From: Roseomonas sp. OT10
Lineage (GTDB): Bacteria; Pseudomonadota; Alphaproteobacteria; Acetobacterales; Acetobacteraceae
DNA length: 64,000 bases
Direction of reading: 5' to 3'
Assembly: GCF_020991085.1 (NCBI RefSeq)
Contig: NZ_CP087719.1
Coordinates: 1,818,001-1,882,000 of the forward strand
Both the position numbers and the translations under genes were made by a program. The stretch's first letter is position 1; every line of letters begins with the position of its first letter. The notes beneath the pieces are model-generated. The model was not told where the DNA came from, made no database searches, and was given only the letters and a program-made list of their open reading frames with translations. Shown here piece by piece: positions 55,843 to 64,000 of this stretch.

Positions 55843-56805
55843 ATGCGTGCCCTGATCACCGGAACCGGCGGCTACCTTCCCGCGCGCGTTCTGGACAATG
55901 ATGCGTTGGCGGCGGCCTATGGGCTGGACACCTCCGACGAGTGGATCCGCGAGCGGACGGGCATCCGCCAGCGGCACCTGGCGGCGGAGGGCGAGACCGC
56001 CTCCTCCATGGGCGTCGCCGCGGCGCGGCAGGCGCTGGCCCAGGCGGGGGCCGACCCGGCTAGCGTGGGCGCGGTGATCGTCGCCACCTCCACTCCCGAC
56101 AGCGCCTTCCCCTCCACCGCAGCGCGCATCCAGGGTGCGCTGGGCTGCCCCGGCGGCCCGGCCTTCGACCTCTCCGCCGCCTGCGCCGGCTTCATCTATG
56201 CGCTGGGCGTGGCCGGATCGCTGATGCGCAGCGGCGCGGTGCGCAGCGCGCTGGTGATCGGCACGGAGGTCTATTCCCGCATCCTGGACTGGACCGACCG
56301 CGGCACCTGCGTGCTGTTCGGCGACGGGGCGGGGGCGGTGCTGCTCCAGGCGGGGGAGGACCCGGATCGCGGCCTGCTCTCCTGGCACCTGCATGCCGAT
56401 GGCCGCCATGGCGACATCCTGCAGGTGGAGGGCGGGGCCGGCAGCACCGGCGGCACCGGCCTGCTGCGGATGGCCGGGCGCGAGGTATTCCGCCACGCCG
56501 TGGCCAAGCTCGCCTCCGCCGTCGACGAGGCGCTGGCGGCCAACCGCCTGGACCGGTCCGAGGTGCAGTGGCTGGTGCCGCACCAGGCGAACCGGCGCAT
56601 CATCGACGCCATGGGCCGCAAGCTGGGCCTGCCGCCCGAGCGGGTGGTGATCACCGTCGACCGCCACGCCAACACCTCGGCCGCGTCGATCCCGCTCGCG
56701 CTCGCCGAGGCGACGCGCGACGGCCGCATCCAGCGCGGCGACCTGGTGCTGATGGAGGCCATCGGCGGCGGGCTGACCTGGGGCGCGGCGCTGGCGCGCT
56801 ACTGA
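55843..56805 (+). CDS. fabH: 3-oxoacyl-ACP synthase III
   Basis: 320-residue condensing enzyme that starts fatty acid synthesis from acetyl-CoA and malonyl-ACP. Catalytic Cys114 is in DLSAACAGFIYAL; His and Asn are in VPHQANRRIID and DRHANTSAASIPLALAE. The N-terminal ITGTGGYLPARVLDNDALA is typical. Confidence 0.96.
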   Translation: MRALITGTGGYLPARVLDNDALAAAYGLDTSDEWIRERTGIRQRHLAAEGETASSMGVAAARQALAQAGADPASVGAVIVATSTPDSAFPSTAARIQGALGCPGGPAFDLSAACAGFIYALGVAGSLMRSGAVRSALVIGTEVYSRILDWTDRGTCVLFGDGAGAVLLQAGEDPDRGLLSWHLHADGRHGDILQVEGGAGSTGGTGLLRMAGREVFRHAVAKLASAVDEALAANRLDRSEVQWLVPHQANRRIIDAMGRKLGLPPERVVITVDRHANTSAASIPLALAEATRDGRIQRGDLVLMEAIGGGLTWGAALARY

Positions 56806-56946
56806 CCCGCCGCCGGTCCCACGCCGGCATGGCGGCGCGGCCACACACGCCGTGGCTTCGTGACCACAGGGGAGCGGACTCCGTTGACGCCCCGCGGTGG
56901 CCCTGGCTTCATCCCGCCGTCTGAGGCGAGTCAGGGTGCAGCCGGC

Positions 56947-57273
56947 ATGAATACCGTGACGCGGGCACAACTCGCGGACGCGATCTATGCGCAGGTGGGT
57001 CTGTCGCGGAACGAGAGCGCCGCGCTGCTGGAAGGCGTGCTCGAGCGCATCTCCGCCAGCCTGGAGGCGGGGCAGGCGGTGAAGCTCTCCGCCTTCGGGA
57101 CCTTCACCGTGCGGCAGAAGGCGCAGCGCGTGGGCCGCAACCCCAAGACCGGTATCGAGGTGCCGATCTCCCCGCGCCGCGTGCTCTCCTTCCGGGCCAG
57201 CCAGGTGCTGAAGGCGCGGATCAACGGCGAGGCCGCGCCCGCCGATGCGCCGGACGGGGGGGATGACGCCTGA
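56947..57273 (+). CDS. ihfA: Integration host factor subunit alpha
   Basis: 108-residue DNA-bending protein: [20 protein letters not shown], then [20 protein letters not shown] and the beta-arm [20 protein letters not shown]. The start at 56947 gives the family N terminus. Its stop overlaps the next ATG by one base (TGATG). Confidence 0.94.
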   Translation: MNTVTRAQLADAIYAQVGLSRNESAALLEGVLERISASLEAGQAVKLSAFGTFTVRQKAQRVGRNPKTGIEVPISPRRVLSFRASQVLKARINGEAAPADAPDGGDDA

Positions 57274-57680
57274 TGCCGTCCGAGGTGATGGACGAGGCCT
57301 CGGCACGGCCCCGCAAGGCGCCGACAGCCTTCCGCACCATCAGCGAGGTGGCGGAGGACCTGCACATCCCGCAGCACGTGCTGCGCTTCTGGGAAAGCAA
57401 GTTCCCGCAGCTCAAGCCGCTGAAGCGCGGCGGCGGGCGGCGCTACTACCGGCCGGACGACATCGCGCTGCTGCGGCGGATCGGCGACCTGCTCTACACC
57501 CAGGGCTATACCATCAAGGGCGTGCAGCGGCTGCTGCGCGACGGCACGCCGGAGGGGGCTGAGCCGGCCCCGGCCGAGATGGCGGCCACCGGGCGGGAAG
57601 GGTTGCTGCAGGAATGCGTGGAGGAGCTGGAGTCGATCGCGGCCAGCCTCCGCCTCCTCACCCATGGCGGACGCGGATAG
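57273..57680 (+). CDS. MerR family transcriptional regulator
   Basis: 135 residues. Winged [23 protein letters not shown], then [20 protein letters not shown] and [20 protein letters not shown]. The effector part is very short with no Cys sensor. Translationally coupled to ihfA, a conserved alphaproteobacterial pair. Followed by a strong hairpin. Confidence 0.9.
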   Translation: MPSEVMDEASARPRKAPTAFRTISEVAEDLHIPQHVLRFWESKFPQLKPLKRGGGRRYYRPDDIALLRRIGDLLYTQGYTIKGVQRLLRDGTPEGAEPAPAEMAATGREGLLQECVEELESIAASLRLLTHGGRG

Positions 57681-57689
57681 GGACTCCGG

Positions 57690-57713
57690 CGGCGGGCCGG
57701 GACCGGCCCGCCG
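57690..57713 (+). terminator. Terminator-like hairpin after merR
   Basis: 11-bp perfect stem (CGGCGGGCCGG / CCGGCCCGCCG) ten bases after the stop, with a 2-base loop (effectively 4 after fraying). No T-run. Confidence 0.6.
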
Positions 57714-57822
57714 CGTGACGGCGCCAAGCGACCGCCGGCCTGCTGCTGCTCCGGCGCGCCACAGGGATTGACCGGCGCCCGGGGGTGGACCGGCGGGATC
57801 GCCGCTACGCCGGGCGGCGGCG

Positions 57823-58338
57823 TCAGGCGCCGGGGCGTGCCGGTGACCGGAGGCACGCGCGAAGCTCGATCAGCAGATGCGCCGCCGGGATGAGAAGCGG
57901 CAGGCCGCTGTACATCAGCGCCGCCGCCATCCTGTTCAGGTCGAGGGGGCCGGCCGAGGCTTCCGCGTACAGCCGGGGAAGGCTCGAGAGCAGGATCGGG
58001 GGCGCGGCGAGCAGGATGGCGATCCGGGCCGCCCGCCCCTGCCCGCGCAGCCCGTCGCGCCCGAGGAGGAGGAAGCGCCCGCCCAGGCCGACGAACAGGA
58101 AGAGGGCGGCGACCGCGCAGAGGCAAAGCATGGCCATGAGCAGCAGCCCGAGTCCGGTCCACAGCTCCTCGCCCATCCGCGGCCCGCCCGCCAGGACCGT
58201 GTGGACGAGTCCCAGCAGGGCGACTGGCACAAGAAGGACGATGGCCGGCAGCAGGAAGGGCACGACGAACAAGGACGCGGGCATCGCGATCAGGACCATC
58301 TCGGCGGCGAAAAGCGTTCGGCTCAAGGCTTCGGACAT
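57823..58338 (-). CDS. Polytopic hypothetical membrane protein
   Basis: 171 residues with four or five helices (LFVVPFLLPAIVLLVPVALL, LGLLLMAMLCLCAVAALFLF, IAILLAAPPILLSSL and LMYSGLPLLIPAAHLLIEL). No family recognised. The start at 58338 (MSEALSRTLF) is the first ATG after the reverse of the thiolase promoter region; longer frames are shadows. Divergent from the thiolase gene. Confidence 0.6.
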   Translation of the reverse strand: MSEALSRTLFAAEMVLIAMPASLFVVPFLLPAIVLLVPVALLGLVHTVLAGGPRMGEELWTGLGLLLMAMLCLCAVAALFLFVGLGGRFLLLGRDGLRGQGRAARIAILLAAPPILLSSLPRLYAEASAGPLDLNRMAAALMYSGLPLLIPAAHLLIELRACLRSPARPGA

Positions 58339-58500
58339 GGCATCCCGGACGCTGCGGACCCGCGCTGCGCCGGAGCCTGCCGCCGATCGGACGCCCGCCG
58401 CAACACGGGACCGGCCGGGCCGTGGCGGCGGGTGGCCACCGGCCCTGGTCTTCGCGGCCGCCTGGCCCCATCTGGGGCGCACCGCATGGGAGGGAATGGC

Positions 58501-59673
58501 ATGACCGAGGCCTGCATCGTCGGCTGGGCGCATACGCCCTTCGGCAAGCTGGAGGACGCGCCGGACGTCGAAAGCCTGCTGGCCCGCGTCGCCCGCAACG
58601 CCATCGAGGATGCGGGGGTCGCTCCGTCCGACATCGAGGGCGTCTTCGTCGGCCTGTTCAACGGCGGCTTCCAGGCCCAGGACTTCCCCGCCTCGCTGGT
58701 GATGCAGTCCGTGCCGGAGCTGCGCTTCCGCCGCGCCACCCGCTACGAGAACGCCTGCGCCACCGGCTCCGCCGCGATCCATGGCGCGCTGGACTTCCTG
58801 GCGGCCGGGCGGGGGCGCTTCGCGCTGGTGCTGGGGGCGGAGAAGATGACCGCCGTGCCGGGGGCGAAGGTGGGGGACATCCTGCTCGGCTGCTCCTACC
58901 GCAAGGAGGAGGGGGAGATCGAGGCGGGCTTCGCCGGGGTCTTCGGCCGCATCGCCGAGGCGTATTTCCAGCGCCATGGCGACCAGTCCGACGCGCTGGC
59001 CGCCATCGCCGCGAAGAACCACCGCAACGGGGTGGAGAACCCCTATGCCCAGCTCCGCAAGGACCTGGGCTACGAGTTCTGCCGCACCCCGAGCGAGAAG
59101 AACCCCGTGGTCGCCGGGCCGCTGAAGCGCACCGACTGCTCGCCGGTCAGCGACGGCGCGGCGGCGCTGGTGCTGACGGACGAGGAGACGGCGCGCACGC
59201 TGGGCAAGGCGGTGCGCTTCCGGGCGGCGGTGCAGGTGAACGACCTGATGCCGATCTCGGCGCGCGACATCACCCGCTTCGAGGGGGCGCGCGAGGCCTG
59301 GGCGCGGGCGCATGCCGCCGCCGGGACGACGCTCGCCGACCTGTCGCTGGCCGAGGTGCACGACTGCTTCACCATCGCGGAGCTCATCGAATACGAGGCG
59401 ATGGGCCTGGCGCCGGAGGGGCAGGGGGCCCGCGCCGCGCTGGAGGGCTGGACGGCCAAGGACGGGCGGCTGCCGGTGAACCCCTCGGGCGGGCTGAAGG
59501 CCAAGGGGCACCCGATCGGGGCCACCGGCGTCTCCATGCACGCGCTGGCGGCGATGCAGCTCTGCGACGCGGCGGGGGGGATGCAGATTCCTGGCGCGAC
59601 GGTGGCGGGGGTGTTCAACATGGGCGGCTCGGCGGTGGCGAACTACGTCTCCATCCTGGAGCGGCTGCGCTGA
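58501..59673 (+). CDS. Thiolase-family acetyl-CoA acetyltransferase (SCP2-like)
   Basis: 390 residues. Nucleophile Cys86 in YENACATGSAAIHGAL; His in EVHDCFTIAELIEYEAMGL; C-terminal NPSGGLKAKGHPIGATG supplies the His and Gly loop. The SCP2/lipid-transfer thiolase subgroup fits better than PhaA. Substrate unknown. It is 43 bp upstream of the HDAC-like gene. Confidence 0.88.
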   Translation: MTEACIVGWAHTPFGKLEDAPDVESLLARVARNAIEDAGVAPSDIEGVFVGLFNGGFQAQDFPASLVMQSVPELRFRRATRYENACATGSAAIHGALDFLAAGRGRFALVLGAEKMTAVPGAKVGDILLGCSYRKEEGEIEAGFAGVFGRIAEAYFQRHGDQSDALAAIAAKNHRNGVENPYAQLRKDLGYEFCRTPSEKNPVVAGPLKRTDCSPVSDGAAALVLTDEETARTLGKAVRFRAAVQVNDLMPISARDITRFEGAREAWARAHAAAGTTLADLSLAEVHDCFTIAELIEYEAMGLAPEGQGARAALEGWTAKDGRLPVNPSGGLKAKGHPIGATGVSMHALAAMQLCDAAGGMQIPGATVAGVFNMGGSAVANYVSILERLR

Positions 59674-59716
59674 CGCCCCTGGCGCGCTGACGCGGCGCCC
59701 CCATCTGCGGGGGCGC

Positions 59717-60835
59717 TTGCAGACCGCACCCCTCCTCATCGGGTCGGAGATCTACCGGGGCTCGACCTATGGCGGGAAGCACCCGCTGGCGATCCCCCGC
59801 GTCTCCACCGCGCTCGACCTGATCCGCGCCCTGGGCTGGCTGGACCCGGAGCGGTACCTCGACAGCCCCCGCGCGACACCGGAGCAGCTCACCCGCTTCC
59901 ACACCCCGGACTACGTCGCCGCGCTGCAACGCGCCGAGGCGGAGCAGGCGGTGAGCGACGCGGTCCGCGCCCGCCACCGCCTGGGCGCGGAGGGCAACCC
60001 GATCTACCGCGAGGTCTTCCGCCGCCCCGCCACCGGCGCCGGGGGCGCGATCCTGGCGGCGCGGCTGGTGCGCGACGGCGGCGTGGTCCACATCCCCGGC
60101 GCCGGGACACACCACGCCATGCCCGACCGGGCGAGCGGCTTCTGCTACCTCAACGACGTGGCGCTGTGCTGCCTCGCGCTGGTCGATGCCAGGCTGGAGC
60201 GGGTGCTCTACCTCGACATCGACGCGCATCACGGCGACGGCGTGGAGGCCGCCTTCCACGACGACCCGCGCGTGCTGACCGTTTCCGTCCACGAGGCCAA
60301 CCGCTGGCCGCGCACCGGGCTGGTCGGCGACCGTGCCGGGGGGCATGCGCGGAACCTGCCGGTGCCGGAGGGCTTCAACGACAGCGAGATGCGCTGGGTG
60401 CTGCACCACGCGATCCTGCCGCTGCTGCGCCACTGGCGGCCGCAGGCGATCGTCCTGCAATGCGGCGCGGATGCGATCGAGGAGGACCCGCTGTCCCGGC
60501 TCGCCCTCTCCAACAACGCCCATTTCGCCGTGATTCGGGCGCTGCTGGGGGAAGCGCCCCGGCTGATCGTGACGGGGGGCGGGGGCTACAACCCCTGGTC
60601 CGTGGCGCGCTGCTGGGCGGGGGTCTGGGGGGTGCTGAACGGGCATGAGGCGCCAGAGCGCCTGCCGCCCGGGGCGGAGGCGGTGCTCCGCGGCCTCACC
60701 TGGTTCCGCGCCGCCGGGCGCGCGCCGCCGGAGCACTGGTTCACCACCTTGCGCGACCCCCCGCGCGAGGGGGTCATCCGCCGCGAGGTGCAGGAGGTCT
60801 GCGCGGCGGTGGTGCGGGACCTGCCGGAGCCCTGA
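59717..60835 (+). CDS. Histone deacetylase family protein (AcuC-like)
   Basis: 372 residues with the arginase/HDAC fold: GAGTHHAMPDRASGFCYLND near residue 130, YLDIDAHHGDGVEAAFHDDP near 170 and IVTGGGGYNPWSVARCW near 280. Zn ligands Asp/His/Asp and the His pair are present. Acts as a protein or polyamine deacetylase; AcuC deacetylates acetyl-CoA synthetase. TTG start at 59717 is assumed, as no ATG is near. Confidence 0.88.
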   Translation: MQTAPLLIGSEIYRGSTYGGKHPLAIPRVSTALDLIRALGWLDPERYLDSPRATPEQLTRFHTPDYVAALQRAEAEQAVSDAVRARHRLGAEGNPIYREVFRRPATGAGGAILAARLVRDGGVVHIPGAGTHHAMPDRASGFCYLNDVALCCLALVDARLERVLYLDIDAHHGDGVEAAFHDDPRVLTVSVHEANRWPRTGLVGDRAGGHARNLPVPEGFNDSEMRWVLHHAILPLLRHWRPQAIVLQCGADAIEEDPLSRLALSNNAHFAVIRALLGEAPRLIVTGGGGYNPWSVARCWAGVWGVLNGHEAPERLPPGAEAVLRGLTWFRAAGRAPPEHWFTTLRDPPREGVIRREVQEVCAAVVRDLPEP

Positions 60836-60842
60836 CTCGCCG

Positions 60843-62030
60843 CTACTCCGGCAGCAGGACCGAGACCGCCGCCTGGCAGGCGATGCCCTCGCCCCGCCCG
60901 GTGAAGCCGAGCCGCTCGGAGGTGGTCGCCTTCACCGAGACGCGGGACAGCGGCACGCCCATCAGCTCCGCCAGCCGGGCGCGCATGGCGGGGGCGTGGG
61001 GGGTGATCTTCGGCCGCTCGCAGATCAGGGTGACGTCCGCATTGGCGATCACGCCGCCCCGCTCCGCCACCAGCGCCGCGGCGTGGCGGAGGAAGCGGGC
61101 GCTGTCGGCATCCTTCCATTCCGCCTCGGAGGGCGGGAAGTGTCGGCCGATATCGCCCTCCGCCATGGCGCCGTAGATCGCGTCGCACAGGGCGTGGATG
61201 CCCACATCGGCGTCGGAATGCCCATCCAGGCCGAGCGGATGCTCGACCTTCACGCCGCACAGGAACAGCGGCCGGTCCGGCACCAGCCGGTGCACGTCGA
61301 AGCCGGTGCCGGTGCGCGGCCAGAGCGCCGCGCGGCGCGCCGCCTCCAGCCGGGCAAGGTCCTCGGGAAAGGTCACCTTCACGTTCTCCTCCGATCCCGG
61401 CACCAGCGCCACCGCCTCTCCCATCGCCTCCAGCAGCGCCGCGTCGTCCGTCGCCCCCGGCGCGGCGGCGCGGTGGCCGGCGAGCAGCACGGGGAAGCGG
61501 AAGGCCTGGGGCGTCTGCGCCCGGAACAGCCCCTCGCGCGGCACGGTCGCCGCGATGGCCCCGCCCTCGCCGCGCTTGAGCGTGTCGCTGACGGGGAGCG
61601 CCGGGATGGCGCCCGCCCGGTCCTGCAGCGCCGCCAGCAGGGCGGCGACGGTGCCGGCGGGCACGACCGGGCGGGCGCCGTCATGCACCAGCACGATGGC
61701 GGGCGGGTCGGCGGCCAGCGCCTCCAGCCCTGCGCGCACGCTGTCCTGCCGGGTGGCGCCGCCGGCCACGGGGGCGAGGGCGGGCAGGCCCTCCAGCAGC
61801 GTGGCGACCCGCCCCGCCTCGGCCGGGGCACAGACCGGGAGCAGCGCGTCGACCAGCCCCTCGGCGAGCAGCGCCTCGGCGGCGTGGCGCAGCACCGGCT
61901 TGCCGGCGAGGGGCAGGAACTGCTTCGGGGCGGCCGCGCCGAAGCGCAGCCCCTGGCCCGCCGCCAGCAGCAGGGCGACGGCGCGGGGCGGGGAGGGCGG
62001 AGTCGCGGCGGACGGAACGGGGCGCGTCAT
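60843..62030 (-). CDS. ispDF: Bifunctional IspD/IspF isoprenoid enzyme
   Basis: 395-residue fusion: the IspD half has [20 protein letters not shown], then [17 protein letters not shown]; the IspF half has [20 protein letters not shown], then [19 protein letters not shown] with Asp/His metal ligands, and [20 protein letters not shown]. It performs two MEP-pathway steps. The fusion is known from alphaproteobacteria. Convergent with the HDAC gene, 7 bp apart. Confidence 0.95.
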   Translation of the reverse strand: MTRPVPSAATPPSPPRAVALLLAAGQGLRFGAAAPKQFLPLAGKPVLRHAAEALLAEGLVDALLPVCAPAEAGRVATLLEGLPALAPVAGGATRQDSVRAGLEALAADPPAIVLVHDGARPVVPAGTVAALLAALQDRAGAIPALPVSDTLKRGEGGAIAATVPREGLFRAQTPQAFRFPVLLAGHRAAAPGATDDAALLEAMGEAVALVPGSEENVKVTFPEDLARLEAARRAALWPRTGTGFDVHRLVPDRPLFLCGVKVEHPLGLDGHSDADVGIHALCDAIYGAMAEGDIGRHFPPSEAEWKDADSARFLRHAAALVAERGGVIANADVTLICERPKITPHAPAMRARLAELMGVPLSRVSVKATTSERLGFTGRGEGIACQAAVSVLLPE

Positions 62031-62381
62031 GGGCGGCGGAAGCTAGAGCGGATCGCCGGAGGGAGGCAGCGGGGGCGAGGCAGGAATCTGCCCCGCCCGG
62101 TCGACCGCGCGGACCGGACCGGGCTCAAGCGGCGATGGCCGGCCCCCCCCTCGTCCGCCTCCCCGGGTTGGCGCCGCCCGACATGGCAGAGCGCGCCTTT
62201 TCATATCGAAGCTGAACGGAGAATGACGCCTTCCGTCGCTTCATGCCTCATTTCTCAGCACGGCGCTTGACGCGGCGCCCGGCCGGCGGATACCCGCATC
62301 ATTATGAACGGCTTTGAAGCGACTGTTGCGGCCGCCCCTGATCCTTTTCCAGGGCGCGGCACCCCGGCGCACGCCTCCATC
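62031..62381. other. 351-bp region between ispDF and dusB
   Basis: Holds repeat copy D and a less GC-rich patch (62195-62345). TTGACG at 62267-62272 with a weak GATACC 16 bases on is a possible dusB promoter; an in-frame ATG at 62304 would be only ~10 bases beyond it, favouring the ATG at 62382 as the start. Nothing else seen. Confidence 0.4.
62043..62064 (+). repeat. Dispersed CTAGAGC-type repeat, copy D (partial)
   Basis: CTAGAGCGGATCGCCGGAGG at 62043-62062. It shares the first block with the other copies, but its second block is short. Confidence 0.4.
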
Positions 62382-63452
62382 ATGACGGAAGGCGATCGGT
62401 CCTCGCCAGCCGGGTCCGCCGCCCTGGCGCCCATCGACCTCGGCGGCGGCGTGCGGATCGACTGCCCCGTGATCCTGGCGCCGATGTCCGGCGTCACCGA
62501 CCTGCCCTTCCGGCGGCTGGCGCGGGAGCTGGGCGGGCCGATGGTGGTCAGCGAGATGATCGCCAGCCAGGCGATGGTCCGCACCAACCGCCAGACGCTG
62601 AAGATGGCGGAGGTGGACGGCTTCGGCGGCCCTGCCTCCGTCCAGCTCGCCGGCTGCGACCCGGAGGTGATGGCCGAGGCCGCGCGGCTGGCCGTGGACC
62701 GCGGCGCGGCCATCGTCGACATCAACTTCGGCTGCCCGGTGAAGAAGGTCGCGGTGGGCCAGTCCGCCGGCTCCGCCCTGATGCGCGACGAGGTGGCCGC
62801 CGCCCGCATCCTGGAGGCGACCGCGCGGGCGGTGTCCGTCCCCGTGACGCTGAAGATGCGGATGGGCTGGGACCATGCCAGCCTGAACGCCCCCCGCCTT
62901 GCGGTCATCGCGCGGGAGAGCGGCATCCGCATGGTCACCGTGCACGGCCGCACCCGGCAGATGTTCTACACGGGCACGGCCGACTGGGGCTTCGTGGCCC
63001 AGGTCAAGGCGGTGGCCGGCATCCCGGTGATCGTGAACGGCGACATCCTGGGCGCGGAGGACGCGGCCGAGGCGCTGCGCCGCTCCGGCGCGGATGGCGT
63101 CATGATCGGGCGCGGCGCCTATGGGCGTCCCTGGCTGATGGCCGCCGTCGCCGACCGCCTGCGTGGCGGGACCATGGCGGAGGATCCGGACCTCGCCACG
63201 CGCTACGCCATCCTGCGCCGGCACTACGATGCCATGCTGGAGCATCACGGGCGCGACCCGGGGCTGCGGCTCGCGCGCAAGCACCTCGCCTGGTACTCGC
63301 GCGGCCTGCCCGGCAGCGCCGAGCACCGCGTCCGCATCAACCAGGCCGATACGGTGGAGGCTGCCCTGGCCGAGCTCGCCGCCTACTGGGAGCCGCTGAT
63401 CGGGCGCGGCGTGGTCGTCGCCCATGGCCGCGCCGAGGCGCTGGCGGCATGA
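62382..63452 (+). CDS. dusB: tRNA-dihydrouridine synthase DusB
   Basis: 356-residue FMN enzyme that reduces uridines in tRNA. Motifs: CPVILAPMSGVTDLPFRRLA near residue 30, the catalytic Cys in INFGCPVKKVAVGQSAG near 120 and GIRMVTVHGRTRQMFYTG near 185. The ATG at 62382 is preferred; an ATG at 62304 is also in frame. Upstream of ntrB with a 4-bp overlap, the classical alphaproteobacterial arrangement. Confidence 0.94.
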   Translation: MTEGDRSSPAGSAALAPIDLGGGVRIDCPVILAPMSGVTDLPFRRLARELGGPMVVSEMIASQAMVRTNRQTLKMAEVDGFGGPASVQLAGCDPEVMAEAARLAVDRGAAIVDINFGCPVKKVAVGQSAGSALMRDEVAAARILEATARAVSVPVTLKMRMGWDHASLNAPRLAVIARESGIRMVTVHGRTRQMFYTGTADWGFVAQVKAVAGIPVIVNGDILGAEDAAEALRRSGADGVMIGRGAYGRPWLMAAVADRLRGGTMAEDPDLATRYAILRRHYDAMLEHHGRDPGLRLARKHLAWYSRGLPGSAEHRVRINQADTVEAALAELAAYWEPLIGRGVVVAHGRAEALAA

Positions 63453-64000
63453 GCGGCGTCGCCGCCGCCCTGCGCCGGGCCGTGAGCCGCCCCGCCCGCC
63501 GTGTCCCCTCGCCGGAGGCCACAGCCGTGCTCGGCGCCGTGCCGCTGCCGGTGGTCGTGCTGGATGCCGAGGACCGCTTCATCTTCGCCAACCCGGCGGC
63601 GGAGCTGTTCTTCCAGCTCTCCGCGGTCTCGCTCTCCCAGCTGACCCTCGAGGCCCTGGTGCCGGAGGACAACCGCCTCGTCGCCCTGGTGCGGCAGGTG
63701 CGCAGCGCCGAGGCCCCGGTCTCCGACTACGACCTGCTGCTGGAGAGCCCGCGGCTGAGCCGCAGCGGCGTCTCCGCCCAGGGGGTGATGCTGCCGGAGC
63801 TGCCCGGCGCCGTGGTGCTGACGCTGCAGGACGGCTCGACGGCGCAGAAGCTGGACCGGCAGCTCAACTTCCGGGGTGCCGCGCGCGGCGCCTCCGCCAT
63901 GGCGGCGATGCTGGCGCACGAGGTGAAGAACCCGCTCTCCGGCATCCGCGGCGCCGCCCAGCTGCTGGAGCAGTCGGCGGCGGAGGGCGACCGCGAGCTG
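63449..64000 (+). CDS. ntrB: Nitrogen regulation sensor kinase NtrB, 3' part beyond the window
   Basis: 184 codons visible. A PAS domain (PLPVVVLDAEDRFIFANPAA, near 33-52) is followed by the H-box MLAHEVKNPLSGIRGAAQLL with His157, the autophosphorylation site. NtrB controls NtrC in response to nitrogen status through PII. The ATP-binding half is off the end of the window. Overlaps dusB by 4 bp. Confidence 0.92.
   Translation, partial: MSGVAAALRRAVSRPARRVPSPEATAVLGAVPLPVVVLDAEDRFIFANPAAELFFQLSAVSLSQLTLEALVPEDNRLVALVRQVRSAEAPVSDYDLLLESPRLSRSGVSAQGVMLPELPGAVVLTLQDGSTAQKLDRQLNFRGAARGASAMAAMLAHEVKNPLSGIRGAAQLLEQSAAEGDREL

Noticed and set aside
57681-57822. tRNA gene downstream of merR
   Set aside because: Some alphaproteobacteria have tRNA-Pro here, but no cloverleaf or TTCGAAT-like T arm is present.

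Overview
The window is about 64 kb of very GC-rich chromosome, with GC near saturation at third codon positions. Gene content and order point to an alphaproteobacterium of the Rhodospirillales/Acetobacteraceae type (Roseomonas-like). The signs are a fused IspDF, dusB-ntrB, DUF177-rpmF-plsX-fabH-ihfA-merR, zapA-6S RNA-fau, a CBP3-type chaperone and several tripartite tricarboxylate transporter (TTT) genes. This placement is inference from gene content, not a database search. Apart from one 2-kb AT-rich insert, the window looks like ordinary core and metabolic chromosome.

Layout. 0-9.9 kb: HpcH-type aldolase, Na+/H+ antiporter, ManC, TctA-TctB, a ketopantoate-reductase-like protein, cytochrome b561 and small conserved proteins. 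9.9-15.1 kb: a minus-strand envelope cluster (OmpA/MotB-like coiled-coil protein, MotA/ExbB-like channel, small anchored OmpA-like protein), then suhB and efp. 15.2-24.3 kb: a TctC binding protein divergent from an amidohydrolase with a perfect palindrome between them, the EF-P modification pair epmB/epmA, an FkbM methyltransferase, a CNNM/CorC-type membrane protein and a Tat-exported solute-binding protein. 24.3-28.3 kb: a minus-strand run of class I aldolase, PIG-V-like mannosyltransferase, an anchored extracytoplasmic protein and thiE. 28.4-35.6 kb: zapA, probable 6S RNA, fau, ymdB-like, a flavin-binding protein, yebC, ruvC, ruvA and ruvB, with a disrupted aquaporin Z gene between ruvA and ruvB. 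36-38.2 kb: rpsD, a membrane protein, grxD and bolA.

38.2-45.2 kb is a purine operon on the minus strand, purC-purS-(small membrane protein)-purQ-purL. It is interrupted between purQ and purL by an AT-rich insert of roughly 2 kb that carries an Xre-ImmA/IrrE regulator-protease and a PIN-domain (DUF4411-like) protein, plus a GC-rich IS5-like transposase fragment. 45.4-54.2 kb: exported and stress-related proteins (one with four C-terminal repeats), an NRDE protein, purB, two tandem TerC paralogues, a lipoprotein, bamE, the cytochrome bc1 chaperone and DUF177. 54.4-57.7 kb: the rpmF-plsX-fabH-ihfA-merR operon. 57.8-64 kb: a membrane protein, a thiolase, a histone-deacetylase-like protein, ispDF, dusB and the start of ntrB, which runs off the window.

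Main points for a second look: the insert in the purine operon; a TGA codon replacing a conserved Trp codon in aqpZ; a small strongly coding frame after ruvA with no recognisable start codon; a non-flagellar MotA/MotB-like operon; a dispersed CTAGAGC-type intergenic repeat at four sites; and the operator between tctC and the amidohydrolase. I found no rRNA, tRNA or CRISPR array.
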